Assembly: GCA_038237745.1 (NCBI GenBank)
Contig: JBBRYJ010000008.1
Coordinates: 1-64,000, forward strand
Reading direction: 5' to 3'
Source of the DNA: DASQEH01 sp038237745
GTDB taxonomy: Bacteria > Actinomycetota > Actinomycetes > Propionibacteriales > Nocardioidaceae
Length of the DNA stretch: 64,000 bases
Position numbers and translations under genes: made by a program. Shown in pieces: positions 35,842-45,368 of the stretch (its first letter is position 1; the number at the start of each line of letters is the position of its first letter). The notes beneath the pieces were generated by a model. It did no database searches and was not told where the DNA came from. It saw only the letters and a list, made by a program, of their open reading frames with translations.

Positions 35842-37068
35842 TCAGAAGACGGTGACGGCGTACCCGTGATCGCGCAGCTTACTCAGCACGGTCTCGCTGT
35901 GGATCTGTCCGCGCATCTCCATCTGGAGCACCACCTCGACCTGGTCGAGGGGTAGGGACGCCGCAGTGCGTTCGTGTACGACGTCGAGCACGTTCGCGTC
36001 AGAATCGCTCAGCTCGGTGAGGAGCCGCGCCAGACCGCCTGGCTTGTCGGAGATCCGGCAGCGGATGGAAAGGTAGCGGCCCTGGGCGGCCATCCCGTGA
36101 CGGATCACCCGCATCAGCAGCAGCGGGTCGATGTTGCCCCCCGAGAGCACGACCACGATCGGGCCTTCGAAGTCGTTCGGGGCGTCCATCAGTGCGGCGA
36201 CCGCGGCAGCTCCAGCAGGCTCGACCACCACCTTGGCCCGCTCGAGCAACGCGAGCAGGGCCGTAGACAGCGACTCCTCCGAGACCGTCCTGATCTCGTC
36301 GACATGGGACTGGATCGCAGTGAAAGGGACGGCGCCCGGGCACCCGACAGCGATACCGTCAGCCATCGTGCTCATCCGCTTCAAGGCAAGTGGTCGACCG
36401 GCTGCCAGCGACGCCGGGTACGCCGCAGCCGACTCCGCCTGCACGCCGACGACTCGGACGTCGGGCCTCTGCGCCTTGATGGCCAGGGCGATTCCCGCGA
36501 TGAAGCCGCCGCCCCCGGTCGGCACGATGACCGTCTTCGCGTCTGGCGCCTGCTCGAGGATCTCCAGTCCACACGTCCCCTGGCCCGCCACGATGTCGGT
36601 GTGGTCGAACGGGTGGATCAGGACGGCCCCCGTGTCGGCCTCGAACGCCCGCGCCGCCACGAGACACTCGTCGATGGTCGTCCCGACGAACTCGATGGTC
36701 GCGCCGTAGGCCCGAGTCGCCTTCTCCTTGGGAATCGGAGCACCGTGCGGCATGAAGACCGTCGCCTTGATACCCAGAAGCTGCGCGGCGAGCGCGACTC
36801 CTTGGGCATGGTTTCCCGCGCTCGCCGCGACGACGCCAAGGGCGCGCTCCTGCTCGGTGAGCTTGGAGATCCGCAGGTAGGCGCCGCGAATCTTGAAGGA
36901 CCCGGTGCGTTGGAGGTTCTCGCACTTGATGTAGATCTGCTGCCCGGTCACCGCGTTGAGCCAGCGGGAGGACTGCATCGGCGTGACGAGTGACGTGCCC
37001 ACAAGAGCCTTGCGTGCGGCCAGGATGTCATCGAGAGTCACATCGGCGACAACGTCGTTGGAGCCCAT
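35842..37068 (-). CDS. ilvA: Threonine ammonia-lyase (threonine dehydratase)
   Basis: A 408-residue PLP enzyme deaminating threonine to 2-oxobutanoate. The PLP lysine is in LQRTGSFKIRGAY, with SAGNHAQGVA holding the phosphate cofactor and VPTGGGGFIAG the glycine loop. The C-terminal 80 residues form an ACT-like regulatory domain (RYLSIRCRISDKPGGLARLLTEL). The single short ACT domain fits the catabolic/short biosynthetic form. ATG 37068 is chosen since the family starts close to VTLDDILAARKAL. The open frame upstream contains the intergenic repeats. Confidence 0.94.
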   Translation of the reverse strand: MGSNDVVADVTLDDILAARKALVGTSLVTPMQSSRWLNAVTGQQIYIKCENLQRTGSFKIRGAYLRISKLTEQERALGVVAASAGNHAQGVALAAQLLGIKATVFMPHGAPIPKEKATRAYGATIEFVGTTIDECLVAARAFEADTGAVLIHPFDHTDIVAGQGTCGLEILEQAPDAKTVIVPTGGGGFIAGIALAIKAQRPDVRVVGVQAESAAAYPASLAAGRPLALKRMSTMADGIAVGCPGAVPFTAIQSHVDEIRTVSEESLSTALLALLERAKVVVEPAGAAAVAALMDAPNDFEGPIVVVLSGGNIDPLLLMRVIRHGMAAQGRYLSIRCRISDKPGGLARLLTELSDSDANVLDVVHERTAASLPLDQVEVVLQMEMRGQIHSETVLSKLRDHGYAVTVF

Positions 37069-37083
37069 GCAAGCCACCCTATG

Positions 37084-37150
37084 CCCCGCCGAAAGGGCAA
37101 AGACGCTCCGTCGAAAGGGCGAAGATTCCCCGCCGAGAGGGCGAAGATGT
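37084..37150. repeat. Tandem intergenic repeat, three units at exact 22-bp spacing
   Basis: CGAAAGGGC at 37090-37098, the same at 37112-37120 and CGAGAGGGC at 37134-37142, each preceded by CCG/CCC and followed by AAGAT or AAGAC. The period is exactly 22 bp. The same motif recurs at 41.07 kb and 56.05 kb, always between genes. It lies just upstream of the ilvA start. Confidence 0.8.
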
Positions 37151-37229
37151 TCGCTTGCGAGGCGGGATATCCACAGAGGCCCGTCGGCTCCTTCCACCAT
37201 GAAGCGAACCTTTCCAGCAGGCTTTCCGG

Positions 37230-37433
37230 ATGCCCTCAGTACAATCGCAGTCGCAAGCTCTGTTCGACGCACCGTTCACGCTTCAGAACGCCCTGTCGTC
37301 CGGGATCTCCCGTAAGGGTCTGGCGTCGATGTTGCTTGACCGGCGGGTCCGGCGCGTTCTGCATGGCGTCTACGCGTCAGCAACGCTGACAGACACGTTC
37401 GACACCCGGATGGCGGCACACTCTCGACGGTAA
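37230..37433 (+). pseudogene. AbiEi-like antitoxin N-terminal fragment
   Basis: A 67-codon frame whose text FTLQNALSSGISRKGLASMLLD then RRVRRVLHGVYASA matches the winged-helix start of AbiEi-type antitoxin/DUF559-associated proteins, which usually run to about 300 residues. Here it stops after DTRMAAHSRR. Nothing downstream continues the protein, because the marR promoter begins five bases later. It is therefore most likely the stump of a deleted gene. No partner toxin is visible. Confidence 0.6.
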
Positions 37434-37437
37434 TGAC

Positions 37438-37479
37438 TTGCATGCCACACGCAACTAGATATATGTTTGGCACATGCAA
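37438..37479 (+). promoter_or_regulatory. marR promoter with operator-like inverted repeat
   Basis: TTGCATG (37438-37444) and CATGCAA (37473-37479) are perfect inverted copies 28 bases apart. Between them lies AACTAGATATATGTTT. TTGCAT at 37438 could be the -35 and TATATG at 37460-37465 the -10, spaced 16 bp, placing the transcript start close to the ATG at 37474. The arms would then cover the -35 box and the start codon, as expected for autorepression by a MarR protein. Confidence 0.5.
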
Positions 37480-38055
37480 CTTTCATCCCGCGACGGCGAT
37501 GCGGACCCATCGCGCGCGTCGTCGCTCAGACCCTCGATGCCGTCCGACCCGCAGAGTCCAGAAGAGGCCGTCATCATGCTTCTGATGCAGGCAGGCCGAC
37601 GGCTGAAGACCCGCCACCCCGAGGACGAGGTCGACCCGTCTACGTTTCCCCTCGCCCGGCAGCTCATGTGCAACGACGCCATGCGCGTCTCCGATCTGGC
37701 AAGTCGAGTCGGTCTCGACGCCTCCACGGTGAGCAGACAGATCAAGCAGCTCGAGATGCTCGGGGTTGTCGAACGGACGCCCGACCCCGCCGACGGCCGG
37801 GCCAGCCTGGTGCGGCTCAGTAGCGCCGGTCACACCACGATGCAGTCGGCGTTTCGGCGCCGGTTCGAGCGGATCCAGAAGGTGCTCGTCCCTTGGAGCG
37901 CCCCGGACCGCGCCCACCTACAGACTCTTCTCACGCGCCTTGCCCGCGACCTCGGCGACGCAAACGACCGCGCCGCAGCCGACCTCGACCAGACGCGCCC
38001 TGAACACCTTCGACAAGACTCGCACGCCACGACCCCGACGAGGACCGCCCCATGA
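37474..38055 (+). CDS. MarR-family transcriptional regulator
   Basis: A 193-residue regulator of the MarR type. The winged helix spans MRVSDLASRVGLDASTVSRQIKQLEMLGVVERTPDPADGRASLVRLS, broken here only by length, with wing residues DPADGRA. The first 20 residues and the last 25 are disordered. ATG 37474 would give a leaderless transcript given the promoter just upstream; ATG 37537 is an alternative without a good ribosome-binding site. It overlaps the efflux gene by 4 bp (ATGA), so it very likely represses that pump and itself. Confidence 0.9.
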   Translation: MQLSSRDGDADPSRASSLRPSMPSDPQSPEEAVIMLLMQAGRRLKTRHPEDEVDPSTFPLARQLMCNDAMRVSDLASRVGLDASTVSRQIKQLEMLGVVERTPDPADGRASLVRLSSAGHTTMQSAFRRRFERIQKVLVPWSAPDRAHLQTLLTRLARDLGDANDRAAADLDQTRPEHLRQDSHATTPTRTAP

Positions 38056-39635
38056 CCGACACACAGATCCCCGACCAAGACGGCTATCTCACGCACCGCC
38101 AGATCCTGGTGGTGATGGGCGGGCTGATGGCCGGCATGTTCCTAGCCGCGCTCGACCAGTCGATCGTCGGTACGGCGCTTCCCCGCATCACCAGCGAGCT
38201 CGGCGGTCTCGACAAGCTGTCGTGGGTCGTCACCGCCTACCTCCTTACCCAGACAGCATCCACCCCCTTGTGGGGCAAGATCTCCGACCTGTACGGGCGC
38301 AAGCTCATCTTCCAGGCTGCGATCGTCACCTTTCTCGCTGGCTCGCTCCTGTCGGGTGCCGCGCAGGGCATCGGTGAGCTCATTGCCTTCCGTGCTGTGC
38401 AGGGACTCGGCGGGGGCGGCCTGTTCGCGCTCGCCCTCGCCACCATGGGAGACGTCGTCCCACCACGTGAACGCGGGCGGTACGGCGGCTACTTCGGTGC
38501 CGTCTTCGGTACTTCGAGTGTGCTGGGACCCGTGCTCGGCGGCTTCTTCGCAGACGGACCGGGCTGGCGCTGGATCTTCTACGTCAACCTTCCCATCGGC
38601 ATCGTTGCGCTCATCGTGACGACCTCCGCACTGAAGATCCCGCTGGTGCGTCGCGACCACGCCATCGACTACCTCGGCGCCGCCACCATCGTCGCAGCCG
38701 TGAGCTCGTTGCTCCTCTTCACCACCTGGGCTGGTCCTGACCACGGGTGGGGATCACCGCTGGCACTCGGTCTCGTCGCCGCCGGGGTCATCCTGACCGG
38801 ACTGTTCGTGCTGATCGAGTCGCGGGCCGCGGAGCCGATCATCCCCCTCGAGCTGTTCAGGAGCCGCGTGTTCAGCACCGCCAACCTGTACAGCCTCATC
38901 ATCGGCTTCGCGATGTTCGGTGGCATCATCTTCCTCCCGGTCTACCTCCAGGTCGTCCAGGGACTGAGCCCGACAAAGTCGGGTCTGGCGCTACTGCCGA
39001 TGGTCGCCGGCATCTTCTCCACGTCGATCTCCTCCGGCATCGCGATGAGCAGGACTGGCCGCTACAAGATCTTCCCGATCCTGGGCGCGGTCACGGTATC
39101 GATCGCTCTGCTGTTGCTCTCGCGGTTGGGTGTTGACACGCCGTACTGGCAGGCGGGCCTGTACGTGTACCTCTTCGGAGCGGGTCTCGGGCTGAGTATG
39201 CAGATCATCGTGACGATCGTGCAGAACTCGGTCGAGAGGCGGCACATGGGGACGGCGACCAGCTCGGTCACCTTCTTCCGGTCGATGGGCGGAACGTTCG
39301 GCGCGGCCGTCTTCGGCGCGATCCTGTCCAGCCGGCTTGCCACCCATCTTGCGGAACAGTTCGCGGGCCAGCCCGGCCTGAACGGCGCAGGCGCCCCGAG
39401 CGGCGACATCAGCAACAACGTGCAGCGGATCCAGGGCCTCCCCGAACCCATCCACGGCCTCGTGCTCAACGGTTTCGCCGCAGCCTTGCACGACGTGTTC
39501 CTGTGGGCGGTACCCGTGGTTCTGGTGGCACTGGTGGTGTCATTCTTCATCCCGGAGCTCCCACTCAAGGCGAGGGAGGACCAAGCGACCGCACGGGCCG
39601 ACGACGCCTCAGCGGACGTGTCGGTCGCTCACTGA
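38052..39635 (+). CDS. EmrB/QacA-type multidrug efflux MFS transporter
   Basis: A 527-residue proton-driven exporter of the DHA2 family with about 14 membrane helices. Motif A appears as LWGKISDLYGRK, the family motif LDQSIVGTALPRI at residues about 35-47 is typical of DHA2, and motif C-like GTSSVLGPVLGGFF follows. A loop with NNVQRIQGLPEPIHGLV sits before the last helix. It is coupled to the MarR regulator by a 4-bp overlap. The 3' end overlaps the convergent glmL-like gene by 7 bp. The drug profile is unknown. Confidence 0.93.
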   Translation: MTDTQIPDQDGYLTHRQILVVMGGLMAGMFLAALDQSIVGTALPRITSELGGLDKLSWVVTAYLLTQTASTPLWGKISDLYGRKLIFQAAIVTFLAGSLLSGAAQGIGELIAFRAVQGLGGGGLFALALATMGDVVPPRERGRYGGYFGAVFGTSSVLGPVLGGFFADGPGWRWIFYVNLPIGIVALIVTTSALKIPLVRRDHAIDYLGAATIVAAVSSLLLFTTWAGPDHGWGSPLALGLVAAGVILTGLFVLIESRAAEPIIPLELFRSRVFSTANLYSLIIGFAMFGGIIFLPVYLQVVQGLSPTKSGLALLPMVAGIFSTSISSGIAMSRTGRYKIFPILGAVTVSIALLLLSRLGVDTPYWQAGLYVYLFGAGLGLSMQIIVTIVQNSVERRHMGTATSSVTFFRSMGGTFGAAVFGAILSSRLATHLAEQFAGQPGLNGAGAPSGDISNNVQRIQGLPEPIHGLVLNGFAAALHDVFLWAVPVVLVALVVSFFIPELPLKAREDQATARADDASADVSVAH

Positions 39636-41026
39636 GGTCGATCGCTTCGCCAGAGCCGCGACAGCAGGCGGTACGCCGCGGCCGGATGCTCGTCAGTGAG
39701 CAGCCCGGCCGCGGCCAGCACGTAGTCATCGTCGATGACTAAGCGGGGGTCCCGAGGCACCAGCCAGCCGCCTTCGACCCGATCACCTGTGGCGGCCGCC
39801 AAGACACTGCGAGCGTCGGCATCGCTGCTGTGGCGTAGCACTCCCCCGGAGCCGACCAGCAGGCTCACCTCGCGGAGATCCTTCCCGCTTCGCTCGACAA
39901 GCCGCCCGTCCGATGACCACCGCACCCGCTGGCGCCCGGAGTGTCGACGTACGGCGAGCGTCACCGCGGCCCGGGCTATGGTCAGGTCGGCCTCGACATC
40001 GTCGCGATCGTTGGCAACCATCGCGGGATCGTCGCGGCGGGCCTTCGCCGCAGCTTCGACTCCCGCGTTGAGTACGTCGGCTCGCAAGAGACCCACCTCG
40101 GCGGCGGCCCCCACGGTGGCAACGGCGCTCCACCGCATCCCCAGGTCCCCCTCCACCGTGCGGCTCGCTGCCGTCGTCGCGACGACGTCCCGAGAGAGCA
40201 CGGCCTGCTCGGGATCGACCTCGACCACCGAGTGCACGTCTGTCGTGGCGCCCCCCACGTCGACGACGGCAACGTCGCCTGCCCCGGGTCGGTCCGGCCC
40301 AAGGCCGGACGCGAGCAGCTCGACGGCAGTCAGAACGACGTCCGGAGTCGCGCCTCTCACCATCGCGGTGAAGTCGGTCCGCGACGACAGGTGCTTGCCG
40401 CCGATGACATGGGCGACGAACATCTCCCGGATGGCAGCACGCGCGCTCTCGGGCTCGAGCACGCCGATGCGCGGTACGACGTTCGCGGCGACGACGTGCG
40501 GCACGCCATGTGTCTCGAACAGGTCGGCGATCTCGTCGTTCGCCACAGCGTTTCCGGCAAGTACGACGGGACCGGGCCAGTGATCGCCGGCCAGTGCCGT
40601 CGCGTTCGCGAGAAGCACCGCAGCGTTGCCACCGTCGGTCCCCCCGACCAGGAGAATGACGTCAGGAGTCGCTCGTCGCAGCTCGGCCACGTCGACGGCC
40701 AATGACGACACGTGCACGACGCGGCCACCACTCGAGAGGGCCACCCGCCTCCCTGCCTCGGACGTGACGAGCTCTTCGTTCCCGACAACAGCGATCCGTA
40801 GGCCCCCGCCGGCGGAGGAGCAGGCGAGCACGGGTACGTCAGACGAACCGGCGAGCGGCTGGAGATCGCTACGAATAGCATCCCAGCCATCGAGCACGTC
40901 GGTGTCGATCGTCGTCCGGTGGCTGCCCGTCCCGAGCAATCTGCCTCGGTCAAGCTCGACCAGGGCCGCCTTGGTGAACGTCGAGCCGAAGTCGACGCAG
41001 TACACGAGCGAGTTGTCGCCGGGCAC
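39629..41026 (-). CDS. GlmL/MutL-type actin-fold ATPase, no mutase beside it
   Basis: A 465-residue protein of the GlmL (glutamate-mutase-associated MutL) family. The ASKHA ATPase phosphate loops are VDFGSTFTKAALVE at the N-terminus and VVDVGGATTDVHSV near the middle, with LLVGGTDGGN and GSGGVLRH. Such proteins normally accompany B12-dependent carbon-skeleton or amino-acid mutases as reactivators, but no mutase subunit lies in this window. GTG 41026 has AAGGAGG ahead. It is preceded by the repeat cluster at 41.07 kb. Confidence 0.8.
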   Translation of the reverse strand: MPGDNSLVYCVDFGSTFTKAALVELDRGRLLGTGSHRTTIDTDVLDGWDAIRSDLQPLAGSSDVPVLACSSAGGGLRIAVVGNEELVTSEAGRRVALSSGGRVVHVSSLAVDVAELRRATPDVILLVGGTDGGNAAVLLANATALAGDHWPGPVVLAGNAVANDEIADLFETHGVPHVVAANVVPRIGVLEPESARAAIREMFVAHVIGGKHLSSRTDFTAMVRGATPDVVLTAVELLASGLGPDRPGAGDVAVVDVGGATTDVHSVVEVDPEQAVLSRDVVATTAASRTVEGDLGMRWSAVATVGAAAEVGLLRADVLNAGVEAAAKARRDDPAMVANDRDDVEADLTIARAAVTLAVRRHSGRQRVRWSSDGRLVERSGKDLREVSLLVGSGGVLRHSSDADARSVLAAATGDRVEGGWLVPRDPRLVIDDDYVLAAAGLLTDEHPAAAYRLLSRLWRSDRPQ

Positions 41027-41067
41027 TCTCTCCTCCTTCGCCTGGGTCGGCTGACCATTCAGGGGGC

Positions 41068-41140
41068 ATCTTCGCCCTCTCGCAGGGGAATATTCGCCCA
41101 CTCGAGGGGGGGGTGGGGCACATCCGCCCTCTCGACGGGG
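41068..41140. repeat. Intergenic repeat cluster, reverse orientation
   Basis: GCCCTCTCG at 41074-41082, GCCCACTCG at 41096-41104 and GCCCTCTCG at 41126-41134 are the reverse complement of the motif at 37.09 kb. The first pair is 22 bp apart and the second 30 bp. TTCG or TTCG-like bases precede each. It fills the gap between metB and the GlmL-type gene almost to the metB stop. Confidence 0.75.
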
Positions 41141-41141
41141 G

Positions 41142-42299
41142 TCAGGTGGCGAGCGCCTGACCGAGGTCGGCAAGGAGGTCGTCGACCGACTCGATCCCGA
41201 CCGAGAGTCTGATGAGGTTGTCGGGAACGGCGAGCGGCGACTCTGCGACCGAGGCGTGGGTCATGGCCGCCGGTAGCTCGATCAGCGACTCGACCCCGCC
41301 GAGCGACTCGGCGAGGGTGAACAGCTTGGCGCGGCCACACGCCTCGACCGCGGCGGCGTATCCGGCGGCCACTTGGAACGACACCATCCCGCCGAACCGC
41401 CTCATCTGCCGAGCGGCTAGCTCGTGACCGGGGTGCTGCGGTCGTCCTGGGTAGAAGACGGTGCCCACCGCTTCATGCCCTTCAAGGAACTCGGCGACCC
41501 TCTCGGCGTTGTCGCAGTGCCGGTCCATCCGGACGGCAAGCGTCTTGAGCCCCCGCAGCACGAGATAGGCGTCGAAGGGGCCTGCCGTAGCACCTGTCGA
41601 GTTCTGAAAGGTCGCTATCTCGTCCCCGAGGGCGGCCTCGGCAGTGATGACCGCCCCGCCGACGACGTCGGTGTGCCCCCCGGCGTACTTGGTCGTCGAA
41701 TGGACGACGGCGTCGGCGCCGAGCGCGATCGGCTGCTGCAGGTAGGGGGTCGCGAAGGTGTTGTCCACGACCAGCAGTGCCCCGGCGTCGTGGGCGATCT
41801 CGGCAAGGGCGGCGATGTCCGCGACGCCGAGCAGGGGGTTGCTCGGTGTCTCGATCCAGACCAGCTTCGTGCGCCCCGGGATGACTGCGGCAGCGATGGC
41901 AGCCGGGTCATGGTTCGACGCCGGCGTATGGTCCAGACCCCACGGCCCGAAGACCTGGCGGAACAGCCGGTAGGTACCGCCGTAGGCGTCCATCGGGATG
42001 ACGACGTGGTCGTCGGGCATGCACACCACCCTGACCAGCGCGTCCTCGGCCGCCATGCCCGAGGCGAACGCCACTGCGCGGCCGCCACCCTCGAGCACGG
42101 CCAGGCAGTCCTCGAGCGCCCTCCGGGTCGGGTTCGCGGTGCGCGAGTACTCGTACCCTCCCCGCAGGCCGCCCACGCCGTCCTGCTTGTAGGTGCTCGT
42201 GGCGAAGATCGGTGTCATCACGGCCCCGGTCGCCGGGTCCGCGGACTGCCCCGCGTGGATAGCCTTCGTCTCGAATCCGTAGCCGGGCATCTCGGTCAT
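41142..42299 (-). CDS. metB: Cystathionine gamma-synthase
   Basis: A 385-residue PLP enzyme of the Cys/Met metabolism family joining cysteine with an activated homoserine to make cystathionine. The PLP lysine is in VVHSTTKYAGGHTDVVGG; YEYSRTANPTR binds phosphate from the neighbouring subunit; ASGMAAEDAL and VWIETPSNPLL are typical. The start ATG 42299 gives MTEMPGYGFETKAIHAGQ, the family start. With cbs at 53-54.5 kb it makes both transsulfuration directions possible. Mycobacterial metB lies in the same order relative to greA and cbs. Confidence 0.93.
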   Translation of the reverse strand: MTEMPGYGFETKAIHAGQSADPATGAVMTPIFATSTYKQDGVGGLRGGYEYSRTANPTRRALEDCLAVLEGGGRAVAFASGMAAEDALVRVVCMPDDHVVIPMDAYGGTYRLFRQVFGPWGLDHTPASNHDPAAIAAAVIPGRTKLVWIETPSNPLLGVADIAALAEIAHDAGALLVVDNTFATPYLQQPIALGADAVVHSTTKYAGGHTDVVGGAVITAEAALGDEIATFQNSTGATAGPFDAYLVLRGLKTLAVRMDRHCDNAERVAEFLEGHEAVGTVFYPGRPQHPGHELAARQMRRFGGMVSFQVAAGYAAAVEACGRAKLFTLAESLGGVESLIELPAAMTHASVAESPLAVPDNLIRLSVGIESVDDLLADLGQALAT

Positions 42300-42310
42300 G
42301 TCTGTGAAGC

Positions 42311-42796
42311 CTATCGGCGGTACACCGGTCGCCTCGTGCTGCCGGGCCGCCAACGAGGTGGCGCCCACGGGCCCAGCCGCTCCAAGAGACGTCCCGCGCA
42401 ACGGTCGTCGGGCCACCGACCAGCTCTGGGACGGCAAGGCCGGCCTCCTCGCGTCATTCGCGGAGCACGGCGTCGCGTAGGGCCTCGCCCCATCGCGCAG
42501 GTTCGGGCACCACAGACGAAATATGCGCCAGTCCCGGGACGTTGTGACCACTAAGACCGTCGTCGGCACGTGCAGGCGTCGGCGCGTGCAGGCATCGCCA
42601 CAGCGGCCGACACCAAGCGGTCACCATCGACCATCCCCACCCCGAACGAACCGGGGCGACCCAGCGCAGTCTCGTGTCCGCGAGGGCCGGCAGCCCTGAC
42701 TGCGCCCGACGAGCGCTGGTCGCGTCCCGCCAGACCCCGGAAAGCGCATCGGTATGCACGTCGGACAGCATGCTTCCGTGCACACCCATGCTTCAC
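42311..42796 (-). pseudogene. Decayed GNAT acetyltransferase
   Basis: Three minus-strand frames together read like one GNAT protein. From the 5' side: GRPGSFGVGMVDGDRLVSAAVAMPARAD (about 42590-42670), then GHNVPGLAHISSV and RWGEALRDAVLRE (about 42455-42545, acetyl-CoA-binding loop region), then DDRCAGRLLERLG and a final PVYRR (42311-42390). These match the order of strand 4, the pyrophosphate loop and the last helix of GNAT enzymes. At least two frameshifts separate them and no intact frame exists. The gap between metB and msrA would otherwise be 520 empty bases. Confidence 0.5.
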
Positions 42797-42820
42797 CGTA
42801 TAGCGAGAGGTTTGCCCTCC

Positions 42821-43459
42821 ATGATCTTCGGCCGTACCAAGACCGAGCTACCCAGTCGCGACAAGGCCCTTGCCGGTCGCGACACCAGAACGTTCGCCGT
42901 TCCTGCCACGCACCGGGTGCTGGGCACCCCTCTCGAGGGACCGGTACCCGACGGCTACCAGGTCGCGGTCTTCGGACTTGGCTGCTTCTGGGGCGACGAG
43001 AAGATGTTCTGGGAGGTTGACGGCGTCTGGTCGACCTCGGTCGGGTACGCCGCCGGTATCACCCCCAACCCCACCTACGACGAGGTGTGCAGCGGTCGCA
43101 CCGGGCACGCCGAGGTGGTCCGGGTCGTCTTCGACCCTGCACGGGTGAGCTACCAAGAGCTGCTCAAGATCTTCTGGGAGGCGCACGACCCCACCCAGGG
43201 GATGAGGCAGGGCAATGACGTCGGTTCGCAGTACCGCTCGGTGATCCTGACCACGAGCACGGAACAACAGGACCAGGCGGATGCCTCCCGGACGGAGTAC
43301 CAGAAGGCCCTCACGGCGCGCGGGTATCCCGAGATCACCACGTCGGCCCTGCCGCTGGGCGAGTACTTCTACGCCGAGGGGTACCACCAGCAGTACCTGG
43401 ACAAGAACCCCGGTGGCTACTGCCCGATCCACGCGACGGGTGTCACCTACGGCGCATAG
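42821..43459 (+). CDS. msrA: Peptide methionine sulfoxide reductase MsrA
   Basis: A 212-residue repair enzyme reducing methionine-S-sulfoxide. The catalytic cysteine is in FGLGCFWGDEKMFWEV; GYAAGITPNPTYDEVCSGRTGHAEVV and YQELLKIFWEAHDPTQ, plus GNDVGSQYRSVI, are family motifs, and the resolving cysteine is in NPGGYCPIHATG. The N-terminal 45 residues precede the core as in many actinobacterial MsrA proteins. ATG 42821 is chosen, with GCGAGAGG ten bases upstream. Confidence 0.94.
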   Translation: MIFGRTKTELPSRDKALAGRDTRTFAVPATHRVLGTPLEGPVPDGYQVAVFGLGCFWGDEKMFWEVDGVWSTSVGYAAGITPNPTYDEVCSGRTGHAEVVRVVFDPARVSYQELLKIFWEAHDPTQGMRQGNDVGSQYRSVILTTSTEQQDQADASRTEYQKALTARGYPEITTSALPLGEYFYAEGYHQQYLDKNPGGYCPIHATGVTYGA

Positions 43460-43505
43460 GGTACCGGGGCGGCGCACTGGTTGATCGGCCTACAAGGAGG
43501 ACCTC

Positions 43506-43805
43506 GTGTCAACGACCACTTGGATCATCATCGGCGTAGCTGTCGTCGTCATCGCGGCGATAGTCATCTACTTCGCCACCCGAAGCAGCGGCCAGCAGAC
43601 CTCACGGAGCGGCGCACCCGGTGTGCGGCGCAACAACGCAGGTCGGGTCTCTGATACGGCGCAACAGTCCTCGCCACGCAAGAGCGCGGGACGCGGACGC
43701 AGCCACCCGGCAGGCACGGAGGCCCACCCCAGTGCGCACCAGAGGGACCGCACGAACCACAACCCGGACACTGACCCCAGACAGGACAGCAGCCGGTCCG
43801 AATGA
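43506..43805 (+). CDS. Small membrane-anchored basic protein
   Basis: A 99-residue protein with an N-terminal membrane helix (TTTWIIIGVAVVVIAAIVIYF, residues 3-22) and a hydrophilic tail rich in Ser, Arg, His and Asn without recognisable domain. GTG 43506 has a strong AAGGAGG seven bases ahead, which supports translation. It ends seven bases before the iron-sulfur subunit of the molybdenum hydroxylase and could belong to that operon. Function is unknown. Confidence 0.65.
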   Translation: MSTTTWIIIGVAVVVIAAIVIYFATRSSGQQTSRSGAPGVRRNNAGRVSDTAQQSSPRKSAGRGRSHPAGTEAHPSAHQRDRTNHNPDTDPRQDSSRSE

Positions 43806-43812
43806 CAGCCGA

Positions 43813-44369
43813 ATGACAGCCGACGCCACAGCCGGCTCCGGACGCGACACGGTCAGCGACCTGGTCCTTCACGTCAACGGTGAGAGCTACGCGCTGACGA
43901 TCGACAACCGAACCTCGCTGCTCGACGCCCTTCGCGAGCGCTGCGGCCTGACCGGCTCCAAGAAGGGCTGCGACCACGGACAATGCGGTGCATGCACCGT
44001 GCTGGTGGACGGACGTCGAGTCAATTCTTGCTTGCGCTTCGCGGTGATGTCCACCGATACCGACATCACCACGGTCGAGGGACTGGCCGACGACGAAGGG
44101 CTGCACCCCATCCAACAGGCGTTCATCGACCGGGATGCCTTCCAGTGCGGCTACTGCACCCCCGGGCAGCTCTGTTCGGCCGTCGGCATGCTCGCAGAGG
44201 CAGCGGCCGGTTGGCCCAGCGCAGTCACGTCGCCGGGCTCGACCGGCCCGACGAGCGCAGCCGACCTCGACGCCCACGAGGTGCGCGAACGGATGAGCGG
44301 CAACCTGTGCCGCTGTGGGGCGTACGTCAACATCGTGCCGGCGATCCTCGACGTGGCGACGACTCGGCG

Positions 44370-44373
<4 letters not shown>
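43813..44373 (+). CDS. Molybdenum hydroxylase, 2Fe-2S subunit (PaoA/XdhC-like small subunit)
   Basis: A 186-residue electron-transfer subunit. The plant-type [2Fe-2S] cluster is bound by GCDHGQCGACTVLVDG with a fourth Cys in VNSCLRF; the second cluster uses QCGYCTPGQ and NLCRCGAY. An insertion (residues about 130-155, Ala/Ser/Thr-rich) is present between helices. ATG 43813 is used because the start at 43802 runs into a stop. The stop overlaps the GTG of the FAD subunit (GTGA), and the three subunits are translationally coupled. Confidence 0.93.

Positions 44374-45367
<994 letters not shown>

Positions 45368-45368
<1 letters not shown>

Noticed and set aside
37081..37170. CRISPR array at the 22-bp repeats
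   Set aside because: Period is 22 bp in total with no room for spacers, and no cas genes occur in the window.
42480..42820. SAM riboswitch upstream of metB or msrA
   Set aside because: No recognisable SAM-riboswitch core or terminator arrangement; the stretch is better explained as GNAT remains.
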